Shown here: in pieces, positions 21,406 to 30,516 of the stretch
Layout: each line of letters opens with the position of its first letter
Numbering within the stretch: position 1 is the first letter of the stretch
Assembly (NCBI GenBank): GCA_025201845.1
Contig: MU603969.1
Span: forward strand, 1-64,000
Source of the DNA: Martensiomyces pterosporus
Lineage: Eukaryota; Kickxellomycota; Kickxellomycetes; Kickxellales; Kickxellaceae
DNA: 64,000 nt
Direction of reading: 5' to 3'
The notes under the pieces: generated by a model
What the model was told of the DNA's origin: nothing
The model's input: the letters and a program-made list of their open reading frames with translations, nothing else
Database searches by the model: none
Program-made: the position numbers and the translations under genes

Positions 21406-22074
21406 ATGAGCTGGCGGAGCGAAACATCTTCAGACCTCGACTACTCCGACGGAGCGCATCACCAGCAATACTACAAGGACCGGACACTCTGCGACCGGTC
21501 GCACATAATGGAAATCAGCCTTACGCCCAAGCACGAGCACATGGTCCCGGACCCAGAGCCCACCCCTGCTGGGCCAAGCAGGTTGGTGACCCGACTGCTG
21601 ATCGCCCTGCGCGTTGTCAGCACGATTGTGAGCATCGCGCTACTCGGCTGCGTGGCTGGAATGGAGATCTACATGCTGTCCAACCAGCACGGCATCATCA
21701 TCATCCCGCTCTTCATCTGCCGCGTGATACTCATGGCGGCACTCACTATCCTTGTGCTGTGCGACTGGTCGCTGCTCCCAAGGGTTCTGAAGTATTTCCC
21801 CATGTACAACGAGCAGAGGAGCTGGAAGGGATTTGGGTTTAGCCAGATTGTCGTTGCGTTCTTTGTCATGGGTGACTCGACCCTGGCTGGGATGCAGGAC
21901 AGCAGGGACAAGAACACGTTTGCGCGTATCTTGTTCCCGCTCGTCATCACGTTTGGCAGCCTGATGATTGTTGTTGGCGCCGTGTACTTTGTTGCTGGGG
22001 TGATGGGCGGTGCTGGGCTCAAGGCTGGAAGGACGCCCGGCAGCGCCAGCAAGACCTCTGCTGTGGACGTGTAA
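21406..22074 (+). CDS. Small four-helix membrane protein, function unknown
   Basis: Single exon, 222 aa from the ATG at 21406; in-frame codons further upstream are beyond the TATA box and probably leader. A polar N-terminus of about 58 residues rich in Asp/His/Pro is followed by four hydrophobic stretches: LLIALRVVSTIVSIALLGCV (about 63-82), IIIIPLFICRVILMAALTIL (about 98-117), IVVAFFVMGDSTLAGM (about 148-163), and ILFPLVITFGSLMIVVGAVY (about 175-195). A Gly/Ala tail ends the protein. The pattern (DWSLLPRVLKYFPMY between helices 2 and 3) resembles uncharacterised fungal tetraspan proteins. I cannot name a function. It is head-to-head with another tetraspan gene but shows no clear sequence similarity to it. 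Confidence 0.75.
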   Translation: MSWRSETSSDLDYSDGAHHQQYYKDRTLCDRSHIMEISLTPKHEHMVPDPEPTPAGPSRLVTRLLIALRVVSTIVSIALLGCVAGMEIYMLSNQHGIIIIPLFICRVILMAALTILVLCDWSLLPRVLKYFPMYNEQRSWKGFGFSQIVVAFFVMGDSTLAGMQDSRDKNTFARILFPLVITFGSLMIVVGAVYFVAGVMGGAGLKAGRTPGSASKTSAVDV

Positions 22075-22660
22075 AATAGTGGTAGTAGAGCTGGGCTGGC
22101 AACCAGTTTTTTCATGCTCGTTTTCTCAGCAGGGGCCGCATGTTCTCCTGCGTTCCATTAGCGTCTCAATGAAGAAATGGAGTCTTCCAAGCAGCAGCGT
22201 CTTGTCTCTGTGCGCCCGTGTGTTGATGACTCTTTTGCGTAGCGGCGATCCAGCGAGGCTGTGCCAGCTCAGCGGGCCAACCACAGGCCGCGCCTTGCCC
22301 TCCCGTCCATTCCTTTAGAAAGCCAGACGCCGTTATCTCGGGGCCATGCTTCTCTGGCGGATCGGCCTCGTGGGAAAAAAATTGGCCGCATGCGCACAAG
22401 GCCCACAAGAGGCTTGCGCGCCTGCGCCGTGGGAGAGTAGCAGCAGGCAGCAAGGCAGCGGCAGCAGACAAGGGGAGGTATAAATGGGGCGCAGCGAACG
22501 GCGCGCTCCGCCGCCCCCTTTTCCTTCCCAAGCATAGTCCATGCACACACACCTGTACCTTTATCTTATCTTTTTTCTTTTTGCACCAAGACCTCAGCTG
22601 CCACCGCTGCAAGAAAACGCACACAAGTCACACATACATCAGCAAAGACAGATACTCGCC
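22075..22660. other. Intergenic region, FAH promoter
   Basis: No gene seen. It contains the TATA box at 22479 and CT-rich leader of the following gene. Confidence 0.5.
22479..22485 (+). promoter_or_regulatory. TATA box of the fumarylacetoacetase gene
   Basis: TATAAAT in a G-rich context, 182 bases before the ATG at 22661. Confidence 0.6.
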
Positions 22661-23950
22661 ATGGCTTCTTGCAACTTTGTCCAAGTGTCGCCCGAGAGCG
22701 ACTTCTCCTTCCAGAACCTGCCCTTTGGCGTCTACTCCACCTCTTCCTCCGACGCGCATGTGGGCGTTGCCATCGGCGACTACGTCCTCGACCTCGCTGC
22801 CCTGGCCAAGCTCGGTCTGTTCAGCCACATCGAGGGACTCGACGCCGCCGCCGTGTTCTCCAAGCCCTACCTCAACGACTACATGGCTCTCGGCCGCCCT
22901 GTATGGCGCTCCGTGCGCGCTGCGCTGCAGGACTTCCTCTCGAACGAAGGCAACGCCGTGCGCGAGCAGCTCCAGGGCGCCCAGGAGTCCGTGACTGCGT
23001 CTCTCAAGGAGGTCACAATGCACCTGCCCGCAAAGATCGGAGACTACACCGACTTCTATGCCTCGCGCGAGCACGCCACCAACGTCGGCGTCATGTTCCG
23101 CGGCAAGGACAACGCCCTGATGCCCAACTGGACCCACCTGCCCGTCGGCTACCATGGCCGCGCGTCGAGCGTGGTTGTCTCGGGCACTCCTCTGCACCGG
23201 CCCAACGGCCAGAGGCGCCCGGACCCCACCCAGCCCCCCGTGTTTGGCCCCTCGGTGCGCCTGGACTACGAGCTGGAGATGGCGTTCTTTGTGGGCCCGC
23301 AGAATGAGCTGGGCACCCCGCTGTCGCTGCAGGAGGCCGAGGACAGAATCTTTGGCGTTGTGCTGATGAACGACTGGAGCGCCCGCGACATCCAGGCGTG
23401 GGAGTACGTCCCGCTGGGCCCGTTCCTGGGCAAGAACTTTGGCACCACAGTGTCGCCCTGGGTCGTCACCATGGATGCCCTCGAGCCGTTCCGCGTTGCT
23501 CAGCCCGTGCAGGACCCCCAGCCCCTCCCCTACCTCCGCGACGCACCCGGCGCCCCTGCCTCCGGGTACGACATCAACCTGGAGGTCGACATTAAGCCCG
23601 CCGAGAAGGACGAGTACTATAGGCTCACCACCTCGAACCTCAAGTACATGTACTGGACCCTGAAGCAGCAGCTGGCACACCACGCCATTAACGGGTGCAG
23701 CATGCAGTCCGGCGACCTGTGCGGCACCGGAACCATCAGTGGACCCACCGAGGACAGCTTTGGCTCCATGCTGGAGCTCTCGTGGTCTGGAAAGAAGGAC
23801 ATCCCCCTGGGCGACTCTGGGCTGCAGCGCAGGTTCATCAACGACCACGATGTCGTGAGGATTACTGGGTACTGCCAGGGCGACGGATACCGTGTGGGCT
23901 TTGGCGAGTGCGTGGGCGAGGTTTTCCCTGCCAAGAGCCTCAACCTCTAA
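22661..23950 (+). CDS. FAH: Fumarylacetoacetase
   Basis: Single exon, 429 aa, close to the family's usual 419-430. It hydrolyses fumarylacetoacetate to fumarate and acetoacetate, the last step of tyrosine/phenylalanine degradation (EC 3.7.1.2). Family motifs are clear: DYTDFYASREHATNVG (calcium ligand Asp and catalytic His), LPVGYHGRASSVV, DYELEMAFFVG, NDWSARDIQAWEYVPLGPF, and GKNFGTTVSPWVV near residues 255-270. The C-terminal GTISGPTEDSFGSMLELSW is also typical. The start is placed at the first ATG after the TATA box; the N-terminal SH3-like region (FQNLPFGVYS) follows directly. No other tyrosine-catabolism gene lies in the window. Assignment is firm. Confidence 0.96.
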   Translation: MASCNFVQVSPESDFSFQNLPFGVYSTSSSDAHVGVAIGDYVLDLAALAKLGLFSHIEGLDAAAVFSKPYLNDYMALGRPVWRSVRAALQDFLSNEGNAVREQLQGAQESVTASLKEVTMHLPAKIGDYTDFYASREHATNVGVMFRGKDNALMPNWTHLPVGYHGRASSVVVSGTPLHRPNGQRRPDPTQPPVFGPSVRLDYELEMAFFVGPQNELGTPLSLQEAEDRIFGVVLMNDWSARDIQAWEYVPLGPFLGKNFGTTVSPWVVTMDALEPFRVAQPVQDPQPLPYLRDAPGAPASGYDINLEVDIKPAEKDEYYRLTTSNLKYMYWTLKQQLAHHAINGCSMQSGDLCGTGTISGPTEDSFGSMLELSWSGKKDIPLGDSGLQRRFINDHDVVRITGYCQGDGYRVGFGECVGEVFPAKSLNL

Positions 23951-24573
23951 GGCATCTCAGCAGGAGACTTTTGTGTCATGTTTATTTAATATATTTCTCT
24001 CTTGTCTGTGCTGCCTTCATGTGATCTCGGGCGAGAGGCATGTTGGTCGGGCTTGCCGCCGCGTCTGCGTCTGTGGCCTGTGCAGGTGCAGGTGCATGCC
24101 AATGTGCGTGAGCAAGCCAGGAGTGAGCGAGAAGCGAGGAGCGAGGAGCGAGGGTCGCCTCGGAGGCCATTTGGATGTGTGTGGTACACGGCTTGGCCTC
24201 GAGATAAAGCGCCGTCCTGTCACATGCCCCGCCCTCTCCCGCTGCCCTCCTCCCACAGCATGCTTCTTGCGGCACCTGGCTTGGACAGTGGGTTCAAAGA
24301 GATAAGCCGATGAGAGAAAACGCATTTAAGGAGCACACGCCCATCTGTGACTACTTTTCTCCTCTCCTTTTTCATGCCAACCGACACCTCCTTTCTCCCC
24401 TCTGTTGACTCACTGTGACTTTTCCCCCCTTTATCTGGCTGACCTCATTATCTAGCGCCGTGACTATTAATACCCGTTTCTCAGACAACCGACAGCGCCT
24501 GGCAGCCCGTTCGCTTTTTGGCTGGGGGTTTCGCTGATACAGCACGCAAGACACGGAACAAACTGCATAGACT
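23951..24573. other. Intergenic region between FAH and the dehydrogenase kinase
   Basis: Holds the FAH 3' end (T/A-rich at 23975-24000), an imperfect GAGCGAG repeat (24125-24152) and a CT-rich promoter. No gene seen. Confidence 0.5.
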
Positions 24574-26828
24574 ATGGCGAGCTCTAAGACCCAGAAGGAG
24601 CTGTTCCGGAGGTTCGCCTCGAAGGAAATGACTAAACTGACGGTAAGTCTCTCCCCCTCAAGCCGCCTCCGCTTGCCTGCCGCTCAGGAGGACAGCCGAG
24701 CTGCCGTGCGTTGAGTGACCGTGCTGCTAAGCTAGCGCTGCATCTATTGTGCCCTTTTAATGCGGATGTAGCTGAGCCAGTTCTACACGGCTGGAAGGTA
24801 GGTTTGCATGTGCTTTCATGGTGCTTATGCAAGTGCTGGGGCTGGAAGCGAGGAGAGAAAAGTCAACTGCGCTTGGCGGAATAAATACCACTTTTGTATT
24901 TGTACCAGTGGCATGAATGGAGCGCTGCCCCCGCCCTCAAGTCTCTTTTTGCGCATGACTCTTTTTTCTCTCTCTCCTTGGTGGCTGCCTTGCGCAATAA
25001 GAAAGCAAAAGGACAATGAAGGCCGACTAGACAAAAAGCGACAAGATATACACAGCGCAGTCACTTGTCGCATCAAGTGCTGCAGCAATTAATTGCTTGT
25101 CCTTTCCTCCCAGCAGTAGCGTCCCCTCTTCCTCGTGGAGCCTGGCTCCATGCGTGGAGGCGCTGGCTTGGTGGTGGTCGCTGTGACGAGCGCAAGTCGG
25201 TTGCACATGTTCTGGGCCTCCAACGACACAAAGTATGCCCGCTAACATGCTTTCCCCCTGGCTTATTCACGAGTAGGCATCTGCTGAAACACCGGAATAA
25301 CGGCAGCGATGGATTTACGGCCTTTCAGCTGACAGCAAACTTTCTTTACCGCGAGCTGCCAGTAAGGATTGGCCAGACCATCAACGGGCTCAGGCAAAGC
25401 CCTTCCCCGTACAACATCCGCAACGTGCCACAATTCAAGGCGCTGATGGACGGATACGTCGACGACTTTTCTCTCCTGGTCAACCACACACCAGCACCTG
25501 ATTCGCCCGAGGCCAACGAGGAGTTTGTCAATACTCTGCGCACGCTCAAAGGCAAATATCGCGAGAACATGCGGACGCTTTCGCAGGGGCTGCGCGAGCT
25601 GTCGTCAGCCATCAATGCCGAGGACCCAGAGATTGTGCCGGACTTTCTTATGTCTGCAGCCACGCAAAGGAGGCGGCAGCCCGAGGCTACTCCCCACTAC
25701 TACTCGTCCACCTTGGCATACCCTGATCTCTCGGCTCCAATGGCGTACCTGGCACCCAGCGGGATGATGGAGATGACAGATCCTGACGCGTGGTCGAGGC
25801 CAGCAGCTCCCTATGTAGATGGCGCTGCTGACAGCGGCGCTGTCGGTGCCCGCACACAGCCCCCTGCTGACGGTGCCGCTGGCAGCAGCAGCTCTGGTGT
25901 CCCGCCGGAGCAGCAACAAAGCGTAAACACCCAGATGCTGATGCAGATAAAGCCCCAGAAGTGGAGACCCAACAGGGTGTGCACGGAGTTCTGCGACGAA
26001 CCAACATGCAGAAACCCGCGCCTTTGGTATAGCGACGGTACACAGCGGTGCGCAGAGAACCAGACGCGGCGGTTCTTTGACTGGCTGTACTCGATGAACC
26101 TTGGCACGCAGCTGCTGATTGAGGATCACGTGGCGATCCATGATAACGGACACAACCTTGTCCGGATCATCCAGCCACTGGAGATTGCGAACCGCGCTGC
26201 GCACGACGCTAGCGTGATCTGCCAGAGGCACTATGGCTTCCCAGCGCCTGTCATCAAGGTGATTGCGCCTACGCCGTCGGTCACAACAACCTATGTGCCG
26301 CACCATCTGTACAGCATGCTATTTCAGCTCCTGAAGAACGCTCTGCGCGCGACGATCGAAAACCATCGTGGACGCAGCAAGCTCCCCCCGGTCAAGCTGG
26401 TCATGTCCAGCGGCGAGGAGGACGTTGCGTTCAAGGTCTCGGATGAGGGCGGCGGCATTCCGCTGTCCCAAGTCGATGCCATCTGGTCGTACCTCAGAAC
26501 CACCAAGGACACGGCAGATTCTGCCGCTCACCAGAAGGCAGCAGCGCCAAAGAAGAGCGCCCTGGGCTCGATCTCCTTCATGAAGCACGGCAGCGACATG
26601 CCGCTGTTTGGTGCTGGCGATGGGCTGCCCATGGCCAGGCAGATTGCCCGGTACTTTGGCGGCGATCTGGACCTTGTGTCGATGGAGGGAGTAGGCACAG
26701 ACGCATACCTGTATCTGTCCCGCAGCCGGAATGTCGTTGAGCACATGCCAGACCTCAGCACGTTCCTGGAGTCTTCTATTTCGGCCATTGATCCAACACA
26801 AGCGACATCGTCATCCGCGTCGGTCTAA
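24574..26828 (+). CDS. Mitochondrial dehydrogenase kinase (PDK/BCKDK family)
   Basis: Exons are 24574-24642, 24772-24797 and 25277-26828 (548 aa); the 26-base middle exon reads LSQFYTAG and splits an Arg codon. The PDK N-terminal helical bundle is recognisable (QLTANFLYRELPVRIGQTI, LVNHTPAPDSPEANEEFVNT). The GHKL ATPase half has the N box (FQLLKNALRATIENH), G1 (DEGGGIPL), SYLRTT, and G2 (GAGDGLPMARQIARYFGG). These kinases phosphorylate and inactivate the E1 subunit of pyruvate or branched-chain dehydrogenase in the mitochondrial matrix. The protein is longer than the usual 400-430 aa because of an insertion of roughly 110 residues (Ser/Ala/Pro-rich, about 170-280). Its E1 target (pyruvate or branched-chain) cannot be told here. 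Confidence 0.88.
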
Positions 26829-27002
26829 GCATGAGCACCATCGTCCGCGCCCTCACTCTTAAAAACGTGCATCTATACTATAGTCTTTTGTAGCCCCACT
26901 TCTATTTATATCTCCATGTGTGTACTCTAAACAGCTCTCTTGCTCCGCTGCAAGCGAATGCCATTCAAGCACCAGCCACACGTGTACAGTGGCAGTGGCC
27001 AT

Positions 27003-27374
27003 CTAGCTGCCTTCAGCAGCTGAGGGAGGCGATACATTCTGCGGCTGCTGGTGCTTCTCCTTCAGCCGGTTCATTTTCTCCATCATTTGACCAACGCCCT
27101 CCGTGCACTCGTAGAGATCGCGCAGGCTGTCAATGCAGACCGTGGGGTCCCTTGGGTTCTTGTTCAGGCACTCCTGGTACCGGTCGATGACTGGTTGGCA
27201 GCTCATCCGCACCATCTTCATCAGCGTCACATTCTCGTCTGTGCATTTTGTCAGCGCCTGCCGGAGCCCCGCGCAGTCCACCTTCCACGTGTCGCTGTGG
27301 CTGTCGACGCAAGAAGCGTACGCTTGCACTTGCTCGCCGCAGTGCTTGTTCACTTCGTCTAGTGTCTGGTCCAT
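27003..27374 (-). CDS. CHCHD5: Four-CX9C intermembrane-space protein, CHCHD5-like
   Basis: Single exon, 123 aa. Four CX9C motifs are present (Cys12-22, 34-44, 59-69, 80-90), forming two CHCH hairpins. This double-CHCH layout and length match CHCHD5 and yeast Mix14 (Mic14), imported into the mitochondrial intermembrane space by the Mia40 disulfide relay. The start at 27374 puts the first Cys at residue 12; the frame is open upstream but lies in low-complexity leader. The C-terminus (QQPQNVSPPSAAEGS) is disordered. The precise role of the family is poorly defined. Confidence 0.85.
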   Translation of the reverse strand: MDQTLDEVNKHCGEQVQAYASCVDSHSDTWKVDCAGLRQALTKCTDENVTLMKMVRMSCQPVIDRYQECLNKNPRDPTVCIDSLRDLYECTEGVGQMMEKMNRLKEKHQQPQNVSPPSAAEGS

Positions 27375-27740
27375 GTGTGCTGTCCTCAGTGGCTGGGCGG
27401 TGCTGCGAAATTTCGGAACGGAGGGTATGTGCGTGCAAAAGGGATGCGCTGGTCTGAGGGTTGGGAAAAAAAGAACAAAGGAGAAAAAGAAGGAAGGAAA
27501 CAAGGGCTGTTTGAGCTGATCAAGGCTGCTGCATGTGCCCTGCCTGCTTAGGGCATTGCGATAGGGCTGGTTAGCGCTGCACGCCGCCCTGGAATCCCGT
27601 GATCCGCACCATTCTCAGTGTGCAGCATCGATCGGCTTCAAGGCCACCCGTTGGCTCCTGGGGACGCGGGCAGCCGCGCATTTTTTAGCACCCACTCGAC
27701 AGGCAAGCCTGCTCCTTTTCTTATGTGCTTAGCTTGACTG
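27375..27740. other. Divergent promoter region CHCHD5-like/SWD2
   Basis: About 366 bases between two divergent start codons; no gene. An A-rich stretch (27463-27500) lies upstream of the leftward gene. Confidence 0.5.
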
Positions 27741-28925
27741 ATGAGCGAGGATCATGATTCCGATATCAGCAAGGCTGCGCTAACCGTCCTTCGGCAGAAC
27801 CCGCTCAAGGCAGCACTCACAAAGCATGCGATCCGGGGCTTCCGAATGGCCAAGGTGTTTGCCGACAACCAGGCGGCGATAACCTCGGTCGACTTTGGCG
27901 CTTCTGGAACCCACTGCATTACCACAAGCTCCGACGAGAGCCTGCGCATATACGACTGCTCGCGAGGCGTGCGGGAGCAGGTTTTATATAGCAAGAAATA
28001 CGGGTGCAACCTGGCGCAGTTCACCAGCCAGCCCGGGTGCGTGGCTTATGCGTCGACCAAGCTCAACGACACAATTCGGTACCTCTCGTACGAGACCAAC
28101 CAGTATATCAGGTACTTTGTGGGGCACAAGGAGTTTGTCACCAGCCTGGATCGGTCGCCCGTGGGCGGTATGGCGGCGGTTATGTCGGCGGCGTTGGATG
28201 GCACGGTGAACATCTGGGACTTGAATGCTGTGCGTCCCGCATCGACAGCCGTGCCGGCGTGCAAGTCAGGCAGCAGTGCGAGGGACGGCGGGATTGTTGC
28301 GGCATATGATCCCTCGGGCATGGTGATTGCGGCGGCGGTTGCGTCGAGCGAGGTGCAGCTGTTTGATGTCAGAGAGGTTGCACGGGGCCCATTTAAGACC
28401 GCGCCGATCACACAAAATAGCTGCATAGGAGAACAGCAAGAGCCGCTGGTGGCGGGAATCAGGTTTGTGCCCCCCGTCGGCGACCACATCTTGCTCACAA
28501 TGACCGACGGAACTAGCCGGATACTCGATGCGTTTGCTCTGAAACACTGTGCTACACTGGCCAGCCCCTCATTCAGCACGCAGATGGGGTCATCCGACAC
28601 ATCCGTATCTGCGAACGGAACTGGTACCAGTGACTCTGCCGTGGCTCTGACTGCAAAGCGCATGCGGAGTGCGCATCTTGGCCAGAACACGACGGCTGCG
28701 CCTGACGGCAAGACCGTGATTGCTGGGTGCTCTAACGGCGGCATCGCGTTCTGGGACATTGGCAGCAGACTTGGGCATGAAGCTGCAGAGCCAGCTGTGG
28801 AGCTCTCCCCCGATGGTGTGTGGAGTGGGTCTCACGACGGGCCAGTGAGCGTATGTGCGTTTAACCCGCACATGATGGAGTGCATCACTGGGTCCAAATC
28901 TCTGGCTTTTTGGACAGTGGAATAA
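27741..28925 (+). CDS. SWD2: Swd2/WDR82 WD40 protein (COMPASS and 3'-end processing subunit)
   Basis: Single exon, 394 aa. WD40 beta-propeller with blades around SVDFGASGTHCITTSSDESL, YASTKLNDTIRYLSYETNQY and YFVGHKEFVTSLDRSP; repeats end in IYD, IWD and FWD. The N-terminal FADNQAAITSVDF and KKYGCNLAQF are signature positions of Swd2/WDR82. Swd2 belongs to the Set1/COMPASS H3K4 methyltransferase and to the cleavage-polyadenylation phosphatase module. The family is usually 310-330 aa; the extra length comes from linkers (about 160-180 and 280-310). Assignment is firm at family level. Confidence 0.9.
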   Translation: MSEDHDSDISKAALTVLRQNPLKAALTKHAIRGFRMAKVFADNQAAITSVDFGASGTHCITTSSDESLRIYDCSRGVREQVLYSKKYGCNLAQFTSQPGCVAYASTKLNDTIRYLSYETNQYIRYFVGHKEFVTSLDRSPVGGMAAVMSAALDGTVNIWDLNAVRPASTAVPACKSGSSARDGGIVAAYDPSGMVIAAAVASSEVQLFDVREVARGPFKTAPITQNSCIGEQQEPLVAGIRFVPPVGDHILLTMTDGTSRILDAFALKHCATLASPSFSTQMGSSDTSVSANGTGTSDSAVALTAKRMRSAHLGQNTTAAPDGKTVIAGCSNGGIAFWDIGSRLGHEAAEPAVELSPDGVWSGSHDGPVSVCAFNPHMMECITGSKSLAFWTVE

Positions 28926-29181
28926 GCGACGGTTGTGGTGGCAAGTCCCTGCCACATGATCAGCACCCACAAATCAGCACCACACAAACTGGGTATACAC
29001 TCCAAGGATAAAACTGCGCCCTACGTTTTTGTTTGGGCTTTTTTTTTACGCTTGCAAAACGCAACAACGCTGCTTCTCTTTTATTGTTCCCGGGTTTCAT
29101 TATAATACAACCAGTTGCACTTCCACACTCGCACCTTTGCAACGCACAGAAGGGGAGAAAACAGAGACACAGCCAGACAGA

Positions 29182-30405
29182 ATGGCAAGCAATACACACA
29201 ATTTGGCGCTGCCGTCGCAGAGTAACAGCAGCAGCAGCGGAGGAGCCCCAGGCAGCACAGACAAAGACAAAGACAAGGGGAAGGCCAAGCCGAAGGAGTC
29301 CGGGCCCAGCACACCAACGGCTGCAGCCAGCACAGCCAAGGGCGGCGCCACCACCAGCAGCAGCGCCAAGGGCAAGGACTCGCAAACGGCTCGTGAGGGA
29401 GGCATTGTGCTTAGTCCGGCAATGGTGCAGCAGATGCACAGCATCATCCAGAACCACCCAGTGCTCAAGAAGGACGCAGACAACAACGTGCCATTCACCA
29501 ACCACATGCTTGACCTCATCCCCGTGCCTGCTGAGTTCACGGCCGAGAGGATTGAGAATACGGCACAGGCCACGTCGTATATCAACGCTGAGGCAAGCAA
29601 GATTCGCTCGCATCTGGCGGTTGTGAAGTCGATCAAGGATGGAATCACTGACCAGGATGCGAAGAGCAGGCTGGTGAAGGAGATCGAGGCCCTGGAGAAG
29701 CATATCCAGCAGGTCAACATCTTTATGAGGCTGTCGTTCCATTCGGCGCTCTCCGGAAACCCGGCCGCGCAGGCTTCGTCATTTGGTTCGAAGGACGGAA
29801 CGCCGTTCAAGAAGGCGGCGCTGGCGGACGCGGCGAGGACCACCGCCCCTTCGGGGAGTGTAGCAGCGGCAGGAGGCTCGGCGGCACCGAGCCCTCTATC
29901 CCTGCACACCGCAGCAGTAGTCAAGTCGAAGCAAACGGGCAGCGGAGGTGCTCAGTCGCCGGCCATTGCAGCTAATTCGAACACCACACACGTCGCGCTG
30001 TCGAGCGCACTGGCTCATGTGGCCACACAGAGCACACGGCAGAGCGGGCCAGTGGACTTGGACGGCGGGTCGCGGATTCTGTCAAAGCGCAAGATCCAAG
30101 AGCTGGTGGGCGAAATCGACCCTACGGAGAGGCTGGAGCCTGAGGTCGAGGATATCCTGTGCGATATCGCTGACGAGTTCATCGAGTCTGTGACCTCGTT
30201 TGCTTGTCAGCTGGCCAAGCACAGAAAGTCGGACACACTCGAGGCGAAGGACCTGCAGCTGCACTTGGAGCGCAATTGGAACATCCGTATTCCTGGGTTT
30301 GCATCGGAGGAGATCAGGTCGGTCAGAAAGACCACGATTCCTCAGTCCCACCAGGAGAAGCTCAACGCGATTGTAAACACAAAGAACATGCGGAGGTTCA
30401 ACTAA
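29182..30405 (+). CDS. TAF12: TFIID/SAGA subunit TAF12
   Basis: Single exon, 407 aa from the ATG at 29182. The histone-fold domain lies at about 300-375 ([20 protein letters not shown], then [20 protein letters not shown]), typical of TAF12, an H2B-like partner of TAF4 (TFIID) and Ada1 (SAGA). A conserved helical segment is present at about 75-190, and the rest is Ser/Ala/Thr-rich and disordered. The start is chosen after the CT-rich leader; the open frame upstream lacks plausible protein. TAF12 ends 111 bases from the convergent POLG stop. Confidence 0.93.
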   Translation: MASNTHNLALPSQSNSSSSGGAPGSTDKDKDKGKAKPKESGPSTPTAAASTAKGGATTSSSAKGKDSQTAREGGIVLSPAMVQQMHSIIQNHPVLKKDADNNVPFTNHMLDLIPVPAEFTAERIENTAQATSYINAEASKIRSHLAVVKSIKDGITDQDAKSRLVKEIEALEKHIQQVNIFMRLSFHSALSGNPAAQASSFGSKDGTPFKKAALADAARTTAPSGSVAAAGGSAAPSPLSLHTAAVVKSKQTGSGGAQSPAIAANSNTTHVALSSALAHVATQSTRQSGPVDLDGGSRILSKRKIQELVGEIDPTERLEPEVEDILCDIADEFIESVTSFACQLAKHRKSDTLEAKDLQLHLERNWNIRIPGFASEEIRSVRKTTIPQSHQEKLNAIVNTKNMRRFN

Positions 30406-30516
30406 ACGCCCAGTGCCGCACCCACCCTTTGCTTCTGCTCCGCTTCGTGGCTTTTATTATTATTTGTCGTATTAGCGATTTACATGTATCTGCGGAACAA
30501 GCACGCCCAGTGTTGA

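Noticed and set aside
22628..23848. 406-codon open frame antisense to fumarylacetoacetase
   Set aside because: Same codon-bias effect opposite a well supported enzyme.
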